Below, piece by piece: positions 60,401 through 64,000 of a DNA stretch of 64,000 nucleotides. Source of the stretch: Clostridiales bacterium (GTDB lineage: Bacteria; Bacillota; Clostridia; Peptostreptococcales; Acidaminobacteraceae); contig JASUSA010000003.1 of the NCBI GenBank assembly GCA_030446305.1, positions 1 to 64,000 of the forward strand, in the 5' to 3' direction. Made by a program: the position numbers and the translations under genes. The notes under the pieces were generated by a model. It saw only the letters and a program-made list of their open reading frames with translations, did no database searches and had not been told where the DNA came from. How positions within the stretch are numbered: the first letter of the stretch is position 1; the number at the start of each line of letters is the position of its first letter.

Positions 60401-61537
60401 CAGAGTTGGGGCATGGCCTTTGGCATCAACCGCGATGAATTCGATCACGCTATGTTAACGCATAAAACACGCTATGGCGTTGAAACCAAAATACAATTTT
60501 CACCCAATGAGATGCGAAGCATTGCAATGGCCTATAAAAAAATTCTTTCAGATCACGGACTAGCCTTTGAAGAAGATCCGTTTAAGCAAATGAAACAGGC
60601 TATCGCCTCTGTGGTCGATTCATGGTTCTCCAAAAGTGCCGATGAGTACCGAAAACACATGCAAATCGCTGGCGGTTGGGGCACTGCCGTACTGGTTCAA
60701 AAAATGATTTTGGGCAACCGTTCCAATCGTTCGGGTACTGGGGTCGTCTTTACCAGCAGTCCATTTGTTAAAAATCCGTCTGCCGGTATTACGCTTTATG
60801 GCGATTTTGTCTTGTGCAGTCAAGGTGAAGACGTTGTTTCAGGTCTCGTGCATACACTGCCGATAACGGAAAAGCAGCGAAAGGCACATTATAAAGAAAG
60901 CCCTATGTCACTTGAATCAGGCTTTCCTGAAATATATGAACAAATAAAAAAAGACGCAGAACTGCTCATTGAAACTTACGGTTTTGCCCATCAGGACATT
61001 GAATTCACCTTTGAATCCGATGCTGTTGAAGACTTGTACATTTTGCAGATTAGGAATCAGAATTTAAAAAATCAAAAGACGCAAACGCGCTTTGAAAATC
61101 CGCCGCCGCCATCATCCCTGCTTGGCAAGGGGATTGGAATCAGTCCTGAAATACTGTCAGGTGTTCTCGCATTTGATTTGGAAGACATGACGCGGATCAG
61201 AGCTGAAAATCCGGATCAAAAAATTGTATTGGCACGTCCTGACACCGTACCGGATGATATACCACTGATCTTTCAATGTGACGGTCTCATTACAGCACGC
61301 GGCGGCGCCACATCACATGCTGCGGTTACTGCAGCCAGTCTCGGCAAAGTTTGCATTGTCGGCTGCAACGGCCTTTCAGTGGATGAAATCAAGAAAGCAT
61401 GCCGTTTTGACGGCAACGTGCTTCATGTCGGTGACGCAATCACATTAGATGGTGAAAAAGGGCAAATATTCCTAGGCGCTTATAAAACGGTGGAAAGCCC
61501 ATTTGAAATATTGAGGGAGGTCGAACATGAATCTTAG
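57404..61537 (+). CDS. PEP/pyruvate-binding (PPDK-like) protein: about 870-aa uncharacterised N-term, ATP-grasp domain, phospho-His domain; no recognisable C-terminal PEP-binding barrel
   Basis: LGAKAYFLKKLTDYGFNVPPGFILTTEVFR, PLFFSVRSGSSLSLPGAMKTFLNVGMND, WDSYRRFLQSWG, and C-terminal DGLITARGGATSHAAVTAASLGKVCIVGC. Confidence 0.88.
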   Translation: MSDHIVSKALEVNLENTRDLSIQIPEEQVWLLSLSESKWGTHKRTQDFLLELNHKFRNSQYVIESLHSICLTELWFYNGLEDAERAFDVFLSIFKTLMTAQLAESQRDLLIKTFIKFMDRLTALKTYPEGIIHRSLDLLNEDSQRHEALYVKNTGYFKTYLARIGALPELEPQLVDITKRLLTRCYTDWETATNVLAWYQEKQTHFQSLKASDLDPIGHQFYTHLHEELTVANDWKTVSKLMFYNDLSNYYRSFTEQIRSHLDSIYYLYYLLRIEGMLHLSDHLLYDVNRNLRSVFKELGDEDVTAFIDVIMAEFKTLAIDHSGIVLDCILTLGKEVIDAGREDHITYFVYRLIALGFQYPGEMELNEDWQIKINTSHVKNIRVWLELIEHAPLAMRNLLAALIVNLKLGGIFISDTDLFQRDVTKMLNADIAPVYREIKQLARIFPVYFRDIGAEGRLREVTTEVDEASMRKDRLIHFLRKQVHTESNNTHIQLTRKILSYWHSGDKTILKPVVPEDVYEHIGDDATWFEGVHSILIALCGESAQSLPGCLDAWEQTIENVLSLDAGNDRDRRRVADLFEIHALLLEKYSLESDDIVAFMKGYHFFIGEELDTLQHLLESDAHKEALNKIYDFMSRLKHIILNPEVSEALEQIYYKRHVAVGIPSMYGQYIESKFDALGLMYRLERTAARLMMQIVAGVNLDYVSARTIRHIYEVLIAFQRGLELDGISNQGFNSHLDMLKYAMSSPSFSFEQYFNLFEFMARDINRIMDEYFISVFDGPLEAIIPQLPCNEPACLDGSIEAKQQFFKISEGFFREHLSAAFLVQDLDQFIMRIHEALLAVKSEYAPEAIESMMTYDPDLAYSALNYATPPIDNPVFLGAKAYFLKKLTDYGFNVPPGFILTTEVFRHKDILRKHPLMMQELNNHIKDEITRIENQTGTRYGDPDNPLFFSVRSGSSLSLPGAMKTFLNVGMNDEIAEHFSKQPGMGWTAWDSYRRFLQSWGMAFGINRDEFDHAMLTHKTRYGVETKIQFSPNEMRSIAMAYKKILSDHGLAFEEDPFKQMKQAIASVVDSWFSKSADEYRKHMQIAGGWGTAVLVQKMILGNRSNRSGTGVVFTSSPFVKNPSAGITLYGDFVLCSQGEDVVSGLVHTLPITEKQRKAHYKESPMSLESGFPEIYEQIKKDAELLIETYGFAHQDIEFTFESDAVEDLYILQIRNQNLKNQKTQTRFENPPPPSSLLGKGIGISPEILSGVLAFDLEDMTRIRAENPDQKIVLARPDTVPDDIPLIFQCDGLITARGGATSHAAVTAASLGKVCIVGCNGLSVDEIKKACRFDGNVLHVGDAITLDGEKGQIFLGAYKTVESPFEILREVEHES

Positions 61538-62774
61538 AAACAAACGCATTTTGGGCATAAACGGCATTGGCCGAATTGGGAAACTCACACTATGGAATCA
61601 CTTAAATCAGCGACATTTTGACCGTATCGTCATTAACTCCGGTCGAACCATTGGCAAAAGCCTTGACGATGCCATTCACTATTTGACAACCGATTCCACT
61701 TATGGTACGCTGGAACGCTTCCGCTATGGTTATTCCGGCCAAAGTCTCAATATCAAAATTATTGATGCTGCTGAAAACCTAGTCGAAATCGACGGCATTG
61801 AAGTCAAGCTGCTGATGACTGCCCGGAATCCTCGTGATATTGAATGGGGCAAAGAAGGCGTTCGCCTCGTCGTCGACTGTACAGGCGTCTTTTTAGACCC
61901 GAGCCTCCCTGCAGACCATCCAAAGGGAAGCCTTCGCGGCCACATTGAAGCAGGTGCAGAAAAAGTGATCGTCAGTGCACCTTTTAAATTGGGAGCAGGC
62001 GTTCAAAAAAGACCTGAAGACAGCGGCCTCTTCGTTTACGGCGTCAACCATTTTCTCTACGATCCAATGAAACATCATATTTTATCAGCTGCAAGCTGTA
62101 CCACCACCGGTCTTGCTCATATGATGAAACCGCTGCTTGAAACAGAAGAAACATCGCGAATTGTCACGGCTTCCATGACGACTGTTCATGCGGCCACCAA
62201 TACGCAGAGTATTCTCGATTCTGCACCTTCTGCCAATGCAAAAGACCTTCGGAAAAATCGTTCAGCACTAAGCAATATTATTCCAAGCAGTACAGGCGCT
62301 GCGATTGCGCTGGAAGAAATATTGCCTGAAATCAAAAAAGTCGGTTTTATGGCAGACTCCATCCGCATTCCAACGCAGACCGTCTCCCTGATATCGCTGA
62401 ACCTCACGTTCCGAACAGAACTTAACAAACAGGGCCAGCCCGTGATTGACCGTGAGTTCATCAACGATATCTACATGCGTGCTGCTGAAGGTCCTCAAAA
62501 GGGACTGCTCTATTTCAGCACCAATCAAAACGTCTCGTCAGACCTCAAGGGTGAAATGGCGACAATCGTTATTGAAGGACGTGAAAACCACACGAGAACA
62601 GGCTTCTTATCACTGGATGCCGAAACGCTTAGCCGCTATCATGGTGAAATTCACAGCGATCTCAATTTGCCTGTAACACACGCCAAAATATTCGGCTGGT
62701 ATGACAATGAATTCGGCAGTTATGTCAATGCCCTTGGCAAGCTGACAAAATACGTCGACAAGAACTTGCTCTAA
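61527..62774 (+). CDS. Divergent glyceraldehyde-3-phosphate dehydrogenase-like protein
   Basis: GINGIGRIGKLTLW, LSAASCTTTGLAHMMKPLLE, TVHAATNTQSILDSAPS, NIIPSSTGAAIALEEILPE, WYDNEFGSYVNAL; overlaps the preceding stop by 11 bp. Confidence 0.88.
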   Translation: MNLRNKRILGINGIGRIGKLTLWNHLNQRHFDRIVINSGRTIGKSLDDAIHYLTTDSTYGTLERFRYGYSGQSLNIKIIDAAENLVEIDGIEVKLLMTARNPRDIEWGKEGVRLVVDCTGVFLDPSLPADHPKGSLRGHIEAGAEKVIVSAPFKLGAGVQKRPEDSGLFVYGVNHFLYDPMKHHILSAASCTTTGLAHMMKPLLETEETSRIVTASMTTVHAATNTQSILDSAPSANAKDLRKNRSALSNIIPSSTGAAIALEEILPEIKKVGFMADSIRIPTQTVSLISLNLTFRTELNKQGQPVIDREFINDIYMRAAEGPQKGLLYFSTNQNVSSDLKGEMATIVIEGRENHTRTGFLSLDAETLSRYHGEIHSDLNLPVTHAKIFGWYDNEFGSYVNALGKLTKYVDKNLL

Positions 62775-62819
62775 ACACGTTCATCGCGTATTGATCCCAA
62801 ATCGATACCATATAAAAGT

Positions 62820-62870
62820 GCCCTATGAACCAGATCCTGAAAAGTATCTGCGTTTATAGGGCTTATTTTT
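62820..62870 (+). terminator. Terminator of the PPDK-like/GAPDH-like operon
   Basis: gccctat-gaac-cagat-cctgaaaagt-atctg-cgttt-atagggc-ttattttt. Confidence 0.75.
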
Positions 62871-62875
62871 ATACC

Positions 62876-62909
62876 TTATACGGCCTTGATCATTATACGT
62901 CCTTGATCA
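62876..62909. repeat. 17-bp tandem direct repeat, two copies
   Basis: TTATACGGCCTTGATCA / TTATACGTCCTTGATCA, one mismatch. Confidence 0.85.
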
Positions 62910-62963
62910 TTTATTCGACATTACATCACATCTCTTTTCCGTTTACGATTGTTGCCGCTCTCA

Positions 62964-64000
62964 TTATTTCTCTTTCAAATTCAGTTTTGCCAGTGCCTCT
63001 GCAAAAGGCGATGCCGATTGTGTTTGCTCAGATGCCTGTTCGCGCATGAATTTTTCAACATCACGGCGAGAGCCCTGTTTATCCGCTGCTTTCTTGCGAT
63101 CGTTAAATGACGAGAGCTTCTCACGGTAACCACATTGACACGTAAAGATTTTCTGATCGCCTTCGCCGCGCATCATCATTTTCTTGTGACAATTTGGGCA
63201 ACGTGCATTGGTAACTCTGGCAACACCTTTTCGATAGCCGCATGTACGGTCTTGGCAAACGAGCATTTTCCCTTTTTTCCCATTTACTTCAAGCAAGTAT
63301 TTCCCACAGTCCGGACACTTTTCACGTGTCAAATTCTGATGTTTAAATGTCGCATCACTGTCTTTAATCATCTTCACATTGGTTTTTGAAAACTGTTTTA
63401 TCTCCTCAATAAACTGCTTCTTGCTGAGTTTGCCATTTGCAATCCGCTCCAGTTGCTGTTCCCAGTCTGCTGTGAGTTCAGCCGATTTTAAATCTTCCGG
63501 CACCAGTTCGAGCAACTGCTTGCCCTTGCCAGTCATGTGCAGATGGTTGCCGCGTTTTTCGACGAGAAATGTATTGAGCAGTTTTTCAATGATGTCGGCA
63601 CGTGTTGCAACCGTTCCAATGCCATAGGGCATATTTTTAAGCGGATGCTCCATTGCCGTGAGCAGCGTTCCCTCTGTAAATGGCGGTGGCGGCATGGTGC
63701 GCCCCTTTGTTTTTTCAAGTTTTTTTATTTCAATGGTTTGACCCTTTTGAAGTATCGGCAATTGCTGATCGCGCATATCATCCTCTTCGTCCTCATCGGC
63801 GTCCAGTTCGTATGCGGCTTGATAGACAGCGCGCCAGCCTAAACTGTGCACCGCTTTGCCCTTTGCTGTAAACCGCTGATTCTTTATATGAATTTCCACC
63901 GTCGTCTGGTCATAGCTGTAAGGCGGCATGAGCACGGCGAGGAAGCGTTTCACCACCAGATCATATACTTTGCGTTCATCGCTGTTTAGATCATTCAAAA
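62964..64000 (-). CDS. topB: DNA topoisomerase III, C-terminal part (5' end outside window)
   Basis: PPPPFTEGTLLTAMEHP...GIGTVATRADIIEKLLNTFLVEKRGNHLHMTGKGKQLLELVP; C-terminal zinc ribbons CPDCGKYLLEV. Confidence 0.92.
   Translation of the reverse strand, partial: LNDLNSDERKVYDLVVKRFLAVLMPPYSYDQTTVEIHIKNQRFTAKGKAVHSLGWRAVYQAAYELDADEDEEDDMRDQQLPILQKGQTIEIKKLEKTKGRTMPPPPFTEGTLLTAMEHPLKNMPYGIGTVATRADIIEKLLNTFLVEKRGNHLHMTGKGKQLLELVPEDLKSAELTADWEQQLERIANGKLSKKQFIEEIKQFSKTNVKMIKDSDATFKHQNLTREKCPDCGKYLLEVNGKKGKMLVCQDRTCGYRKGVARVTNARCPNCHKKMMMRGEGDQKIFTCQCGYREKLSSFNDRKKAADKQGSRRDVEKFMREQASEQTQSASPFAEALAKLNLKEK

Noticed and set aside
57404-61537. Long antisense ORFs inside the PPDK-like gene (e.g. 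58205-58837 minus, 210 aa; 58752-59201 minus)
   Set aside because: They lie fully opposite a long convincing CDS and show no family motifs or RBS; they are shadow ORFs.
1-64000. CRISPR arrays, transposases, integrases, phage genes, rRNA
   Set aside because: None seen; repeats present are short AT-rich tracts, a coding coiled-coil repeat, and terminators.

Overview
This 64 kb window is a gene-dense chromosomal segment from a bacterium that looks like an anaerobic Firmicute of the Clostridia type. The lineage is inferred from gene content: PFOR, flavodiiron protein, Veg, SpoVG, PurR, FtsH/TilS and Mfd/Pth/Prs/GlmU synteny. Most genes are on the minus strand. Main blocks: (1) a CoA-transferase start (partial), a DUF3870 protein, an AspT-type transporter, a methyltransferase, two-subunit fumarase and a FlK-like thioesterase; (2) a housekeeping block ftsH-tilS-tldE-tldD; (3) a TetR regulator and a type-B carboxylesterase interrupted by an in-frame TAG; (4) tRNA-Thr, ppx/gppA, divIC/ftsB-like, rqcP, hup, mazG, a PrsA-like PPIase, mfd, pth, prs, glmU, spoVG, purR; (5) murC, an LCP protein, lspA, cardiolipin synthase, trmB, pyrE, a putative glycoside hydrolase, an L,D-transpeptidase, a FAH-family protein and an MBL/beta-CASP protein; (6) PFOR and a divergent flavodiiron protein; (7) a CoA-transferase and KASIII-like pair behind a strong sigma-54 promoter and palindromic enhancer, next to a PAS-sigma-54 activator; (8) arcA-arcB-arcC; (9) veg, a TIM-barrel isomerase, ybjQ-like, a 1377-aa PPDK-like protein lacking a recognisable PEP-binding barrel, overlapping a divergent GAPDH-like gene; (10) topB (partial). 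No CRISPR array, rRNA, prophage or transposase was recognised. Best leads: the PPDK-like/GAPDH-like overlapping pair, the sigma-54-controlled KASIII-like/CoA-transferase module, the esterase with an internal amber codon, and the decayed duplicate of that esterase's upstream region on the far side of its TetR gene. All family calls come from reading motifs and translations by eye; no database search was run.
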